Source: Micropterus salmoides
Taxonomy: Eukaryota > Chordata > Actinopteri > Centrarchiformes > Centrarchidae
Reading direction: 5' to 3'
NCBI RefSeq assembly: GCF_014851395.1
Contig: NW_024044459.1
Coordinates: 21,776,418-21,840,417 of the forward strand
Length of the DNA stretch: 64,000 bases
The notes under the pieces are model-generated. The model made no database searches. It was not told the DNA's origin and saw only the letters and a list, made by a program, of their open reading frames with translations. Of this stretch, positions 21,480 through 35,185 are shown piece after piece. The translations under genes and the position numbers were made by a program. Each line of letters begins with the position of its first letter. Position 1 is the first letter of the stretch.

Positions 21480-22260
21480 TCTGTTCTTATTCCTGCCCCC
21501 CAGTACTACTCCCCACCTCCTCCCCTGTTCCCATTAACATTTAATGGACCCCCTTTGGTCCCTTCATCTTGTCACATTTAACATCATCTATTCCTAGCTA
21601 GCTTTAGTCTTTGTGCCCTGGAGATGTATACATCCTCTCTTTCATCCAGCCATCATTTTTTTTTGTCTTCTCTGTAACTCTTTCTGTGCCTCCTCTCCTC
21701 GTTCCCTTCAACTGCCCCTCAATTCAGCACCCTCTACCACTATATTTATCCAGTTACTGCACTCACTGTTATCACACTCGCCAGATGAATGCCCCTTCTC
21801 CCTTCTTTCCAATCCCCATCTTTCTCTTTCACTGTCTCTTTTTTCTCTCGTTCCTTTATACTTTCATTCCTATTACTATTCCTACTTGCCTTCCTCTCTT
21901 CCTTTATTTATTAAATAACCTCTTCTTTTACACCATTCATCTTTCTAACTCCTCTGTTGTCTTCCTTCTCTTCACCACTTGAATCAACATGAGTCAACAG
22001 TATAGCTTCCCTGGTTTTTAGCTCCCAGTGTTGTTGAGCACAACATGCAAAAGCCTCCTCTCCACACCCTGCTCTCATCCTCCTGTCTCTTCTCCACCAC
22101 TCACTAATCTCTCCTCCCTTCACCTTTTGCCACCCATCCAAACTAAATCCGTTACTCCATTATCTGAGATTGGTGCATGTACAGTAGATCATTCAGGGCA
22201 AGTTCATTTTTCTCCTTTCCTCCATCCATCTATTCATCCATCCATCAACTCAATTGTTTG
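21480..22260. repeat. Polypyrimidine-rich tract
   Basis: The plus strand is C/T-rich for about 780 bases, ending in degenerate (CCAT)n near 22220-22245. The open frames of up to 123 codons translate to Ser/Phe/Leu/Pro-rich sequence without domains and are an artefact of the missing purines. Confidence 0.65.
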
Positions 22261-25200
22261 TTAAATCTAATTAAACTGCACCGTGTGCACTTTTACCTCT
22301 AGTGCCTACTTCATTCACTCTTAATATTCTGCACTCCCCCTTTCATCATCTAACAACATAATTCTGTCGTTTAGGTATGAGGACACGCTCTCTAGTCTAC
22401 AAGCATTAAACCACAGCAATTATCTATACAACATGTATATTTCAAAGTTTTGAAAAGCAGATATGTAAGAAGAGCATCACCTGCTGAAACTGAAATATCA
22501 ACATAAATTCCTGTAATGTACTGTGAACACCTCGACACCTACCGTAATAGTAATCAAGTGCAACTAGCGCTGAGAGTCCAGACAGTTGTGATGAGTAACG
22601 TAACTGGTTGCAATATAAACATCTAAAACTGAGGTACAACCTTGCTTTGTTGAGCTGCACTTGATTGGAGTTGCTGAAGTTAACATGTGGATTGTGGTGA
22701 GATTTCTGCCTGACCACAAGTGTTTTCTGTTGATTTCGGTTTCGCATGCAGCATGCAGTCCCAATCGGTGTTAGTCTCATAATATTGCAAATTTTCTGGA
22801 CATATCAGAGAACATGTGGGAGAGATTCTGAATGTGCAGAACATTTTAGTTTATAACTAAATTAAAATTAATTAATTTATCATTGAGGTGACACGGTGCC
22901 ATGTCAAAGAGGTTCAAAGAGGTTACTTCCCCAAAAAGAGACTCAAAAGATGAGGGAAGACTAAGCATGTGTAGTGACTCAGCAGGGATTTTATTAAATC
23001 AGAAAAGTTGATCCACAGGAGAAAACATATTTAATAATAGCTGCAGAATGCCTGAAAGCCTTACTGCATTATATTCTATTAATTATTTATATTTTGAATA
23101 TTGCAGCCTGAATTGTCTTTCCCTTTATATAGATAAAGACATTTCCAGCATAAATTGATGCAGACATTTTCACCAGAAGGCAGGAAATTAAGTCTTTAAT
23201 GCTTAAAATTTTATGAGGGAGGACCCCGAGACCATCATTTTCATTTGTGTCCCCTCCACTGTTTCAACTAAACCAGTGCTCTTGCATTTCAGAAAGATTA
23301 CCCCATAAATTTACTACAATGCAAGAAAACAATATCTGCGTTGACACACATTTTTTGGGGGGGGACATTCCCAGATACCAGGATAGGTTTGGTCTTCTAA
23401 TTGACACTATGATGTGGAGGTTAACAATGCTATGTGGAGGCTGATCACACTTCATTATTGACCATGATTATTAACTTGGCTGTTCATCTATAATGCTAAA
23501 AATTTGTTTAGTTGCTGAACATTTTAAACAATTCTTGAGGATTGTGGAGTGATGACCCCCAAACCCTGCGGTGGTGTTTTTAGGATTAGGCATGTGGTGA
23601 AGGGGCTCCAACACAGCCCTGACCAGTACTGTACAAGTACTTTATCAACGTGCATGTGATAATGTTTGATTGGCAAGAACCACTTTATATGCAACTTCAA
23701 CACTAGTGGGGTTCAGGAAATCAATATCCCTGCTCTTTTCCAATTCTATTTCTTCCTATCTCTTTTGCTTCCCAGTATTTCCCTGCAAAAAGTCTGATGT
23801 GAATTTTCTAAGAAAAGATCTACAGGAGAATAAAAGACACAGTTAAAAAGATAACCTCCTCATGTGCTCCACAGCCTTCATGAAATTGTATTTAATTTTC
23901 TCTCCTTCTGCCTGGCCACCTTTAGTATCATAAAACCCTCTTTTTCTCCTGAGGCTGATTACATACTGTACACAGCCGCCATCCACATTCTCCAGGTAGT
24001 CAGCAGTTTTCTGCCATGTGTTTTCTCTCATTTTTTAACTGCGATACTTGGCTCATGTTAACAGCAGCTATGAAATGAATTAAGATTTTTTTTTTTTTTA
24101 TGGATCGTACAGATTTTTATCACACACAAAGAAGAAATAAAGTGACCTATGACCTGACTTGGTGTGAAAGGCCTTGCATCTCTCTGGCTCAAAGTGCAAC
24201 AGTTCATCCCCTTTCTTAATTCGTGTTTCCATGTTTCCTTCGGCTATTCCTCTCTACACCCACCTTCAATGCATTCAATGAGACCTGACGCTGTATATAT
24301 CTTTGTGTCCACACTCTATCTGTTGTAAAGTCAAGGAAATGAATGTGTCCCCTGGGAAAATCCCCAGCTCTTTTGTTTACAGCCCTGGGGCTTTTACTGC
24401 TATTACTTCACCAGAACAGGTCTACACCCTTCTCTTTCTCTCCTCCCTCTTTTCTCTACACTCACACTTCTATTTTCATTTCCTTTCTCCAGCTTTAATG
24501 GGATTTCCGCCCTTGTAACAGATTCAAATTTGAACCACTGGAAGCCATTTTCCAAAAAAAGAGACACAATCACACACATTCAGCACGTTATTCTGGGGGC
24601 ATATACAAACTGACTGCTGCCTACCCCTGTCTCTCTCTCTCTCTCTTTTTTTTTTATACTCTCTTTTTCCAGCTGGAGTAATGACACATTTGTCTATGCT
24701 TTAATCATATTAAGAAAATGGATTAGTTGTTGTTCACTGCTAATGGTTCGGTGTCTGTCTGCTTTTCTTAGCCTGTGACACGGCAGATGTCATATTTTCC
24801 CACTTCTCAATAGTCAATTGTACACAGGTGTGTGTGTGTGTGTGCGCGTGTGGGGTGCATGTAGTTCTGTTTTTCAATGTGCTTTCATGCCTGTACATAC
24901 ACGTTATTATCAGAAAGTGTGATATTGACTGTTATTTCAAAACAAAAATGTGGCAGTGAGCTGATTGTTTGAATTTTCAAATAAAGGAATGTGATGGGTA
25001 AAAATGAACTGGTTCCCAACTGTTGTCTTTACTCACACAGTCTGGCTGATTGTCCTCCATAATGAAATTGTGGATGCGATTACGGATAATCATTGTGCTA
25101 TTAATCTCTCAAATGCACATGAATCTGATCAGATTTTGAAAAAAAATTTGGGGGTGTTCACCTCAATCACTCCAATCTGTCCTTGTAAATACTGCAGTGA

Positions 25201-26317
25201 TCGGTCTGAAGTGGGTGGCTGGGGCATGTCTGTTTACTTGTAAATGATTGACCAAATGGAGGGCTGTATTACTCATGGGAAACAACATTTGCTGATTTCT
25301 GAGTGGGTGAATGTATGTCAGTGTGGTATTCCACATACAAAACACAGAAAACTGGTGATGTTGATCTAACGTGTTAGTCATATTTAGAAGTGTTTATGGC
25401 ATTTATCAGTAAAAGATATTCCCCACTTCTATGGTGCATTTTCCTGCGCCTGAGACAGCAGCATGTCGAGTGATGAAACAACTTAATTAGCTGCAGCTGT
25501 ATACAGATATTTAGAAGAGACGGATGGATTGAGTAAGAAATGGTGAGGAATAAGATGGGTTGAGGAAGAAAAGGGAGGTTTTGGTCTATAGCTAGGGATT
25601 TCAGAGGGAAAGTAGAAATTAAGACCGGGAAGAGGGACAGAGAGATTTTTTAATCAATGTATTGCAGGAAAATGAAGAAAGGTATAAAAGCCTGTAGAGA
25701 CATATGCAGACAAATGCAAATCTGCTGGCAGGACAGGGAGAGGGTGAAGGCAATGAAAGGAGGGAGGGATCGAGAGATGGATGAATTATGGAGAGACTGT
25801 GGGGAACTCCATAATTATACATGACTCTATCACAGTTACTTTAGTGAGAAAGAAAGTGCCTGCCTCCTTACTGACAGAGGTGGGAACAGAGTAAGAAACA
25901 ATGGAGAGCAGTTGACATGCATGTAATGGAAGGTCAGAGTGATTAGCCAAAATTAATTAATTGAATAATTTAAGTTTTTTTTTCATTGAGATAGAAGAAG
26001 AAGAGACCACAGTTTAATTCATCTTAATGAGAATAAACAACAAGCTGTATGTTTCATGCCTATATTGAAAATTGAGCCAACAGCTAATTGATGTTTTGTT
26101 TGTCTTACACAACAGTTTTAATTGCTTTAGGCAGAACCCACCTTTGAGTCTCTCATGATTACATTGGACACATACTAGTGCCAAATGATTTTGCTCTGAG
26201 CTTATTTTTCATTAAGTTCCTTTACTCCTAAAAGTCTGTAGGATTGGCATGACAAATATTCTTCTTCATTATCCAAACCCCTGATATGGATAAATTAAAT
26301 CATGTACATGACAAACG

Positions 26318-26320
<3 letters not shown>
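22261..26320. other. Intronic sequence without recognised genes
   Basis: No exon or identifiable transposon was found. It contains a T-run at about 24090-24100, a short CT run near 24632-24650 and a TG run near 24828-24848. Short open frames have no recognisable motif. Confidence 0.5.

Positions 26321-26396
<76 letters not shown>
26321..26396. repeat. (AC)38 microsatellite
   Basis: Seventy-six bases of uninterrupted AC, the longest perfect dinucleotide array in the window, followed by ATATAT. It is likely to vary in length between individuals. The Cys/Val and His/Thr open frames over it are artefacts. Confidence 0.98.
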
Positions 26397-26403
<7 letters not shown>

Positions 26404-26514
26404 AGGTATTCTATCCACAGCATGTGTTGCTGCAGCAGGTTCATTTGTTGTTGCTGAAGACAGCTCTCTGGCGTTCATAAGAAATTAGTGGAGTTAGTTG
26501 GGATAGGATGTACA

Positions 26515-26875
26515 CATGCAGACAGAGCTAATGTATGCATCCAGCTGCCCATGGCTGCTTGCATCAAACTCCAAATCCTGTTGCTGGCACACAAGTCTGT
26601 CTATAGCCCCTTCCCTCCAGTCAACTATCCAGAAATACATGCCAGCCAGTGTCTTGTGTTCTGCCACTACAGACCTCTTTGCTCTCCTTTCCTTGTGCTG
26701 GGCTGGTCAGCGCTCTGCACGGTATCAACTATTCTCTCTCCTGGCTCTCTAATGGTGTAGTGGCCTTCCAAACTCTTTCAAAACAGCAGCCAGTTGTCAT
26801 GTTCCCCAACAAGTTGAAAACTGTTTTCAGGAGTATCTTGCCTTTCACTCTTTCCTCTTGTCACTCTACTTATTG
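26515..26875 (+). pseudogene. Degenerate L2/CR1-type ORF2 C-terminus
   Basis: Across shifting frames the translation follows the C-terminal domain of L2/CR1-type LINEs: PMAACIKLQILLLAHKSVYS matches the usual HWLPV..RI.FK.L.L.YK..., then SARYQLFSLLAL and WPSKLFQ-like and VENCFQEY-like segments match the closing ...LF..LAP..WN.LP...F...LK. Many substitutions and at least two frameshifts show an old copy. It is directly followed by a Rex1-like fragment. Confidence 0.5.
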
Positions 26876-26903
26876 TATGAGATGGTACCCATCTCCCGAG
26901 CAT

Positions 26904-27235
26904 CAGTTATATCGGTGAGGTGAGGTGCCTACACAGAGTCCAAAGGATACTAAAGGACAGTTCCCACCCCAGCCACAGCCTGTTCACCCTGCTGCCTTCT
27001 GGGAAGAGATACAGAAGTTTCTGCTGCTGCACCACCAGACTGCAGAGCAGCTTTTTGCCCCAAGCTATCAGACTTTTAAACTCTAATTCATCCACAGCAC
27101 TGCTCCATTGATTATGGTTTATTTCTACCATTTTTTATAATTGATTCTTTATTAATGCATATTGTCTGCTATGTAGCAGAAGGGAGTTACAAAACACAAT
27201 TTCAGTCTATAACTTGTTATATTATGACAATAAAC
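26904..27235 (+). mobile_element. Rex1/Babar-like LINE 3' end, copy 2
   Basis: This aligns with 5815-6170 over nearly its full length: both read CATCAGT.ATATCGGTGAGG, both encode RILKDS.HPSHSLF and LLPSGKRYRSFCC, and both have the same AT-rich 3' untranslated region. The tail (gacaataaacctacctacc) ends in (CCTA)n. It starts further 3' than copy 1, so it is a shorter 5' truncation of the same subfamily. Antisense to grid2. Confidence 0.75.
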
Positions 27236-27249
27236 CTACCTACCTACCT

Positions 27250-29160
27250 TATTGTTGGCAAAATAATCACCCCTAGCTATTCCCGAGCTGCTTGAGAGAC
27301 TGCTAAATGGAAAAATGCATGTATAATGTGTGCACAAAGGCCTTTCCACATATAGTTAATAAACCTCCAACAAGCCGTAATTCTAATCATAGAATACACC
27401 AGATTATACTTCCTCTTGATTTTTTGTTTTGTCTTTAATGAGATTAAGAAATGACACATCATGGCATGGTGTTGTTTTATGAGATTCATCTTAAATGGCG
27501 AAATACCAAGACAAGAGGCTGTTACCTTCACCTCCAGCAAGGTTCTCTTCAATATCAATGTACACTTTGATATTCTTTTTCATGCACTGCATAAAAGCAT
27601 GAGAGAAAAAAAGGATATGTTTAAAAGGAGTAGTTTACCAATGCAATACTGAAAGAGGAATTTAAAATTTGTGAATAGTTGTCTACAAGGATGTAACAGT
27701 GAAAGTATTTAATGTATTGAACACATTTTTTTTTAATCTACAGCCAGTCAATAAACTTATCGGTTATGTTGTACATTTTCCACCAGGGTTTAAGAGGGAA
27801 CACAACAATGAAAATGACGTGTCTGCCTTTTAGATGCAAATTATCAAGCACTTAACATCCGTTATATATTCACATGAAATAAATCCAAGCATTATCTTCC
27901 CACAGTTGAGCTTGCCTCATTCACTGGTAAGGTAACAAATTATCTCATCTACAATAAGTGTAACAGTGATGTACTGTGCTGTTATCCTTTGGTTTTGAGT
28001 GATTTCTGAGATGTGGGTGGATGACAATAAAACTCTCAATTAAAGTTGGCCATCACAAAGCTGTGAAGTGGCCCTTCTCTCAAATTGGATACAAGTCATG
28101 TGTAACACTGTTGTTGCAAGTCTTGGTTTGACAGTGGAATGGAAAAATTGTGAAATTTTAACACAAACCAGCCGTATACCCTTTGGGGAGAACAGCCTCC
28201 AATCTGCAACAAACTTAGACCTCGATTGTGTACTGTGTGCACATGTGCACGCGTGTGGGAGAGAGCACATGAGGGTCAGGGTACTTGTTGCGACTCTGGA
28301 GCCTCGTATGCCAATACCCAAATGAACAACTGAACATAAGTGTGTGGGTAGCAAGCTTACAGTTAAGTGAAACTGACATCATTACCAGCCAGCGAGCATA
28401 GCCAGTTAACTTGATGGAAGCGAGGAGATTATGTAAAGTGCTATAATAACGCATAATTAATGAATTGTTGCCTTCATAGAAATGAAATGTGATAATCCAT
28501 AATTGGCTAATTGATAGTTGCTAATCTAAAATATATTATGCAGGATATTTAAGGATGTAGTTTTAACTAAACAGTGTTGACACTGCTGCCTACAATACAT
28601 CTCATATTGATTTCTTCCTAATTTAAATGTTGGAAAAGTACACGATCATACCTTATAAACCTCTAATATAAGTTTTTTCATGGCCAAAGCTTGTGACCAG
28701 CTGGTTAAATATAACTACATTTAATTATGGTGTGTAATATCAGCTAAATCAGCTGTGTCTATGTAGCTATGTTTAAGTAGCTTTGTGTCTAAATAAAAAA
28801 TGAATTGAAATATATGGAACATTTGATGTCAGAATGACATATTGATCTTTAGCTGGAAGATGTTTCTCTTTTGGTGATTATTAGGGTATCAACTTTGGGC
28901 ATCTCTCTCAAACCTTCTTGGTACAGAAGTAATGTACGGTGCTGTATACTCAAGCTGTATTTACAATATGCTCTCTGTGGCACTCTTTGATAAAAACCTC
29001 CTCAATTGGCATCTATGAGAGATCAGACAGACAGACAAGGGCCATACGGGGAACAGGTTATTTGGGGTTATAACACTACTCAACCTACCCATGATGAAAA
29101 GAGAGAGGGAAAATGAAAGGGCTTTGAAGTGCTTGTACCTAGCAAAAGGCTGCATTCAAC
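27250..29160. other. Intronic sequence without recognised genes
   Basis: AT-rich, non-repetitive sequence. I see no splice-bounded frame, RNA gene or transposon end. Confidence 0.5.
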
Positions 29161-29465
29161 TTTTTATTTTACGGAAGAGCCAGATGGAGGGTGAGAGGGG
29201 AGGGGAAGGAAAGAAAACTGACAGAGGAGTGTGTGTGTGTGTGAGAGAGAAAAATAGAAGGAAAAAAAAGAGAGCGATTAATACTGCCTGACACATATAA
29301 GGTTAGGGCAGAGGGAGAGATGCACACAAATGGAGATACAAAGAGACAGAGCAAGAGGGAGAGGAGAACAGAGACGGTGAAAGAGACAGCAAGGGAGAAA
29401 AAGAAGAGATTAAAGCGCAGCAGCATCTGAGTAATGACAGATACAGAAGACAGAGAAAGAGAGAA
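29161..29465. repeat. GA-rich (polypurine) tract
   Basis: The plus strand is A/G-rich for about 300 bases with a short TG insert at about 29230-29242. Opposite-strand open frames rich in Ser, Leu and Phe are its artefacts. Polarity is opposite to the C/T-rich tracts elsewhere in the window. Confidence 0.65.
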
Positions 29466-32400
29466 CGATATTCATGTTCTCTCTGATGCATTCCAATTGT
29501 ATTTAGACAATCTTGCAAGGCTGTTGATATGACATTCATGCCAAGAAAGCATATTCAATTGAACTGATTTGGCCCCACTCTGGCAGGCAGGCAAGCACTG
29601 CTACCCTCCCAGAGTTTGCACACAAATCATTAGCATTAATGGACAGCTGCTATGAATGTGCTGTTCATGGTGAAGCTGTGCAGATATGTGGGTTTATGTG
29701 TCTACGTATGAGTTTCCATATGATTGCATGGGTGTATGTGTGTGCCCATGTTCGAATGAATGTGTTTCTGTGTGTTTTTCACTGTGAAGCCCCTCAGAGA
29801 AGAGAAACAGTTCACAGGTCTTCTTTGGTGCACCACAATGCATTTGCACTATACTATACCAATACTATATATACACACACTCAGTGGCACGACAGCCAAA
29901 CCCAGGCCATTACTTTCTCTGCCCCCCAAGCACACTTGATAACTTCTATGTTGCTGTAACAAGAATAAATTAGCTCAGAGGGAGGAAAAGGAGCATGCAC
30001 GTGGGTGTGTGATTGCGTGTTTTTGTGTGAATATTTGTACCACTGTTTGCTTTTTCCCGAGATCGTTTTTTTTTTTGTGGGTGTCTGTGTTTCTCGGTTC
30101 ATATGCTGTACGCACTGTGTGAGTCTGCGTGTAAGACATAAGACAGATGGCAAGCTCCCTGTGAAGACCTAGAGAGAAGAGGGGGAGCAAGGGACTGATG
30201 TGTTTCAAATTGAAAAGTGACAGCAGAATCTGTACAAAGTTCTCAGTAAAGCCCCTCTGCTGTCACTCCGTCGGTCCATAATTGACTGAGCAAGTGTTTA
30301 TAGCCAATCACACAGCATGAAAGTATTCACAAACAGACAGAGTTTTTGGGTCCTTGAATGTAGTTGTGTTTGATAAATTTCCGTAGATTTTCATAAAAAG
30401 TATTAGCTTTGGCATTAATGACCGCAAAGTAAATCAATGATGATCACAGTGATAGCTGATGGCTTGTTGAAAGGCTTGCACATATCGAGTCTGTCAAGGC
30501 CTTAGCTTAGTCTGTTTTCTCCCCACACTTTCATCTCTGTGTTTTTCTGTCTGCTGGAAGTGTACCGAATAATGAATTGTTCAATGGCACACGTCATTCA
30601 CCCTCACAATAAAAAGTGACCCCGAGTTTCAGAGTTAAATGAGTGGGGTGTTTCACTAAAATGTGTGTGTGTGTGTGTATGCGTGTCTGTGTGCTTGCAT
30701 GTCAGTATAAGTCAGACTGTCACTGCAGGAAAATGGCAGGCACACAATCATTTCAGTGTATGTTCTGTATAATATCTGTCAATTTTAATGGTTTGAGATA
30801 ATGGATATTTTGGCGGAGACATCTTTAAATAGTGGCCTAGTAATGTGGTTGTGTTACTGAGCAAATTCTCGTATCTAAAAGACATTGTATTTCTTTGTTA
30901 AATTGTTTCAACCTGCTACAACAAAAGAGTGGGTGTCTGGATCAAAACCATGCAAAACGATTAGTGGATTATGTATTAGTTTTCACAAACGTACTTCTGG
31001 ATATTTATTTATATTCACAATATAATATAATTTATATTTATGTGCATTTAGTGGCTCTCAGTAGGTCAGTGTCTGTGTGTTCATCTTGACTGACTATGCG
31101 TGGCTTGGGGAAAATGTTAATTGTTCTGAGTGAGCATTTGTGTGAGAAAGACACAGAGAAAATGACAGATGGTGCCAAATATATCCCCTAGCTTAATAAA
31201 CATATGTGTTTATCTGTCATTAATAACTGATTAGATATGTTTTGATATACATTACAAGTAGCAATGTCTACAGTACAGTACATAGTCAGCTATAGCAACA
31301 TACCTCAGAGTTGTGCAGTCCTTAGTGGTGGTACCTCTGCAATCATTGACACTCGCACAGTGAAGGACAGTTACTGTGCTTTCCTTATCTGATGATGTGA
31401 CCATGACATTAAATGGTTCCTAAACAAAAAGCTCCATAATGCCAGTGTTACCTAGAAACTCTCCAGAAAGGTTTCAATATTTCGACTTTGCTGGCTTAAT
31501 AAGCAACTGTCTCTAGTGTTTATCACAAAGGCATCCATTAAAACTAATCATTTTCCTTGAAACCAGAGGATGTTATCTCTTAGGGTGCCATTAAGTAACA
31601 ACAATACTTCAGGAACACATTCCAAAACAGGAGAAAAGAAAAAAAGAAGCTGTTGATAGCACTTACACAAATACAGGATACTAATAGCGGGGATGAATTG
31701 GCGTCAAGCGGTGGGCCAATGTCTCAGTAATGGAAACAGATACTGAATAATAGTTTGAGTTATTAACTTCTATTGAAGTGCAAATACTCCCCCACTCAAT
31801 AGCACCACTGTTTTCACAGGTTCGGGTTTTCAGGTGACTGATACTTGCTCCTTAAATAACAGTAACTTGGAAGAACAAAAGGAGATGCAAACAGCTTCAA
31901 CACAATGATAACAATAACAGCTTTTAGCACTGTGCTGCTGAGTGGCACAAACAGCTGGGTGGAAATGGTACAAGAGACGAACCACCACTGAGAGCCAGAC
32001 AGCTAGAAACACACAAAAGCACACATACTCTGGCACACACATGCAAATTAGTGACAGAAATTGTAATTGCATATCATAAGGATAGCAAAGACTCATTAAA
32101 AATGAAACGGAGAAAAAAGGCCTACATCGACCATACTGTGTATTGACAGAAAATAACAAATGATTTTTTTGGTGCTTCATTTCTTAAAAATTAATTTGAA
32201 TTTGATGTGTTTACCAAAACACTGATTGCTTTAATGAGCGGCACATTGTTGAGTGGTTGTTTGTGTGACCCCCTGATGGAAAGTAATTGACTTTGAGGCT
32301 AAAACTTTGATTGGAAATGTTGTCTTACTGGAACATCCCCGCGGCAGAATTCAACTGGCAGTTAAGTCAGATTTTGGCGAATGTTCATATATTGTCTACA

Positions 32401-33155
32401 TACTGTAAAACTTTTTCTTGTTATTTCCCATTAAGTGTTGCGATGAATTGCTGTCCAGAAAATTAAAAAAAAGACAATTGCCTTGGAAAATATGAGAAGG
32501 AAATTAATTATTCTATCTTAATTTATTATGACTATGCACAACACAAAGTAATTAACAAAACCAATCACACATGCACATAGCCATTGTCTAATATTGTGGC
32601 TATAAATAGTTTCATATAAATATTTTTCATCCTCCCTGGCTGTTTAAAGGTTTTAAACCAAAAACATTGAGTGGTTAGGTCCATGCCCACTTTATGAAGT
32701 AAAATTCAAATTAAAGTTTAAAAAAAGGACAACCTCATAACATATAAATGTGTTTTCAAAAACATGGAACTAATAGAATACAATATTTAATATTTGTTAA
32801 AAGTGAGATCTTAAATAGTGGCTAAGACCTTTATATATTTTACCTTAAATGAAGTAAAAGGATTTCTCCTTTTGTTAATTTTTCCTTTTCCTTTGTTAAT
32901 TTGCTAGTCCTGCTGTTTGCTATTACAATACAAGCTCATCACTTCCTTGATCTCCTTCTCATCTAATTAAAATAATCTAGTGGTTTGGGGGGGCATAATC
33001 TTTTCTCTTTCCATGGAAGGTTTTTATTGTGAACAGGTACCAATAGTTTAGACTGGTTTCTCAGTGACTGATCTGGATCTGGTCCACTAGTTGGATGCAT
33101 ACTGAGCTTGTAGTCTGTGTGTCACAGTTGTTCTTTTCACACATTGTCATATGTG

Positions 33156-33158
<3 letters not shown>
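29466..33158. other. Intronic sequence without recognised genes
   Basis: No exon, RNA gene or transposon recognised. Short TG runs occur near 30663-30680. Open frames are short and without motifs. Confidence 0.5.

Positions 33159-33193
<35 letters not shown>
33159..33193. repeat. (TG)n microsatellite
   Basis: About 17 uninterrupted TG units. Confidence 0.95.
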
Positions 33194-33198
<5 letters not shown>

Positions 33199-34969
33199 TT
33201 GTTGAATGGCTATAAATCACAAGTCAAGCTTCTGTTGTTTCTTCTTCCATCAGTATTAATCGCCTCATAATGTTGGGTGCCACTAGATCGATGAGCTTAT
33301 TTACGGCATCCTCACCTACATCACATGCACACATACGCAATCATGCAGTCATGTGAGTCTGTCACTTGTGAGCACAGAAGGCTGGGCCTCAGTGAAGGAG
33401 AGAAATGACAATTGTGAGAAATGACATATCGAAACAATTGAGGAGTGTAGGTGGGCAAGTTAAAAAACAGAACGACAGCACTGTGACATTGTAGAGAGAG
33501 AGTGAGACGTGATTGCAACTCAACGATGAAAGACAAAAGTGTGGAACAATTAAGACAAATCATGCAGAGAAAAGGTGATTTCAAAACTACAGCTGTGCTT
33601 TGAAGCAGATTTTGAAGTAGAAATCTTCCGTTAAATATAGGGACACTTGTGGTGTCTGGTTGCATTTGATTCACAAAACATAATCAAAGATACATAGATA
33701 CATCGGGGAGGTCTGGCACGTTGACTGTGTAATGATATTCTTAACTATGGCATTACTGGTAACTGTATGTCTTTATGCCAACATTATGAAAAGCAAAGTG
33801 TACTGTCATTAACACAAATGTTTGATCTAGAGTGATAACCATAAAACACTTGTCCTTTATATCCCTTAATTAATTATGCTCTGTGTTCCATTTCTTGTTA
33901 CTTCATTACTGGCATAATTACTAGCTATAAGAATTATCACTGCCTCTTTAATCTTCTCTCAGTCCATATCGCATTATTAGTGAGCATCAAGGTTTTTGGT
34001 GTTTTTTTTTTTTACATGTTTACGATTTGTTTTCATGTTGCCAATGAAAGTGAAAAACAACAAAATATTGTTGTCTTTCTGCTATGCTGCGAAGCTCATC
34101 GAAGGCACATTGCAGTGAAGATTTGACAGTTTTCTAAGGCGTTCTCACATCATTAACCAGCACGTGGCAATCAGAAGCACAGGGCAACACACTTAAGTCT
34201 AAGCTTTCAAAATGAACAGCACTGAGAAGAACAAAAAAAGTCAATAACAGTTTTTGTCTTGTGGTAATGTACAAAATTAGAACCCTAGAAAATATTTATG
34301 ACTGATAGAGTTTATAAATGAAAAGGGATGGAATTACAAATAAAACAGACTCATGCAAGAATGGATTACAGCCAGAATAACTCATCCAGCTGTTTCACAG
34401 TGAAAAGAGGAATTCTGGGAAAATCTGGCTGAGCTTCTGCTGGTCTAATGCCGTTTCACCTAGGTTGACCTGTTAATCTACCAGATGAAAATGTATCCTG
34501 CTTTCTCACAATTGCATGCATGCATGTGACTGTGTGTTTGCTAACATGTATTTCTGTGTACTTGTGTCATATGTGTAATGGAGGGCTGGGGAGAGGGGGG
34601 TAGACAATGACGGCACCAACTGTGGAGTTTTAAGGAGACATCCTAAATTGTTAAAATCAAAATCTTCTTTAAGCAGATTGTACACATGTCACTGTAGCTT
34701 AAGTCAATGCAATGTTCAAATAAAAATCAAAGGAACATTATGTGCTTTTGCAAACATAAATACACAGATATATAAATACACATTACTGTATATGAACGTA
34801 AACATACATATGTAAACACTAAATCCCTGGTGTTCTCCTGTATCTGTCCTTGGCAATCCTGACAAACACAAACATTCTTAATTTTGGGAATAAACTGCTG
34901 GAAACATCACATGTGTAGGAAAAGCAAGACACATCCATCCATTTTGGGAAACAAAAGTAGGTAATGCCC
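33194..34969. other. Intronic sequence without recognised genes
   Basis: AT-rich sequence with a T-run near 34001-34013. Nothing coding or mobile was recognised. Confidence 0.5.
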
Positions 34970-35185
34970 TTATGCCTAAAGTCCACTGAATCCGCCTGCT
35001 CCACATAACGGCTGCGCCATGGGAGCTAATCGCTGTCATTCTAGTCAATGCTTGTGAGTCCACCAGACGCAGCAGCAGCGCATCCCAGAAGCGGCTCCGC
35101 TCCACAGAGAATAGGTAGCAGGTCTATTTTTGACTAATGACGCGTCAAGCAGCACAGAGCAGATCGAACCAGGCAGGACGTCAGA
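34970..35185. repeat. CpG-containing patch, possible dispersed repeat
   Basis: This patch is GC- and CpG-richer than its AT-rich surroundings (GGCTGCGCCATGGGAGC; CAGCAGCAGCGCATCCCAG; GACGCGTC). It recalls a dispersed teleost DNA-element segment, but I could not find matching inverted ends or a target duplication. A smaller similar patch lies near 35540-35560 (GTGGCGCGGCCG). Confidence 0.3.

Noticed and set aside
26281..26400. CRISPR-like or telomeric array
   Set aside because: Only simple dinucleotide repeats are present; no array of spaced direct repeats occurs anywhere in the window.
26269..26480. Cys/Val and His/Thr repeat proteins
   Set aside because: Translations of the (AC)38 microsatellite.
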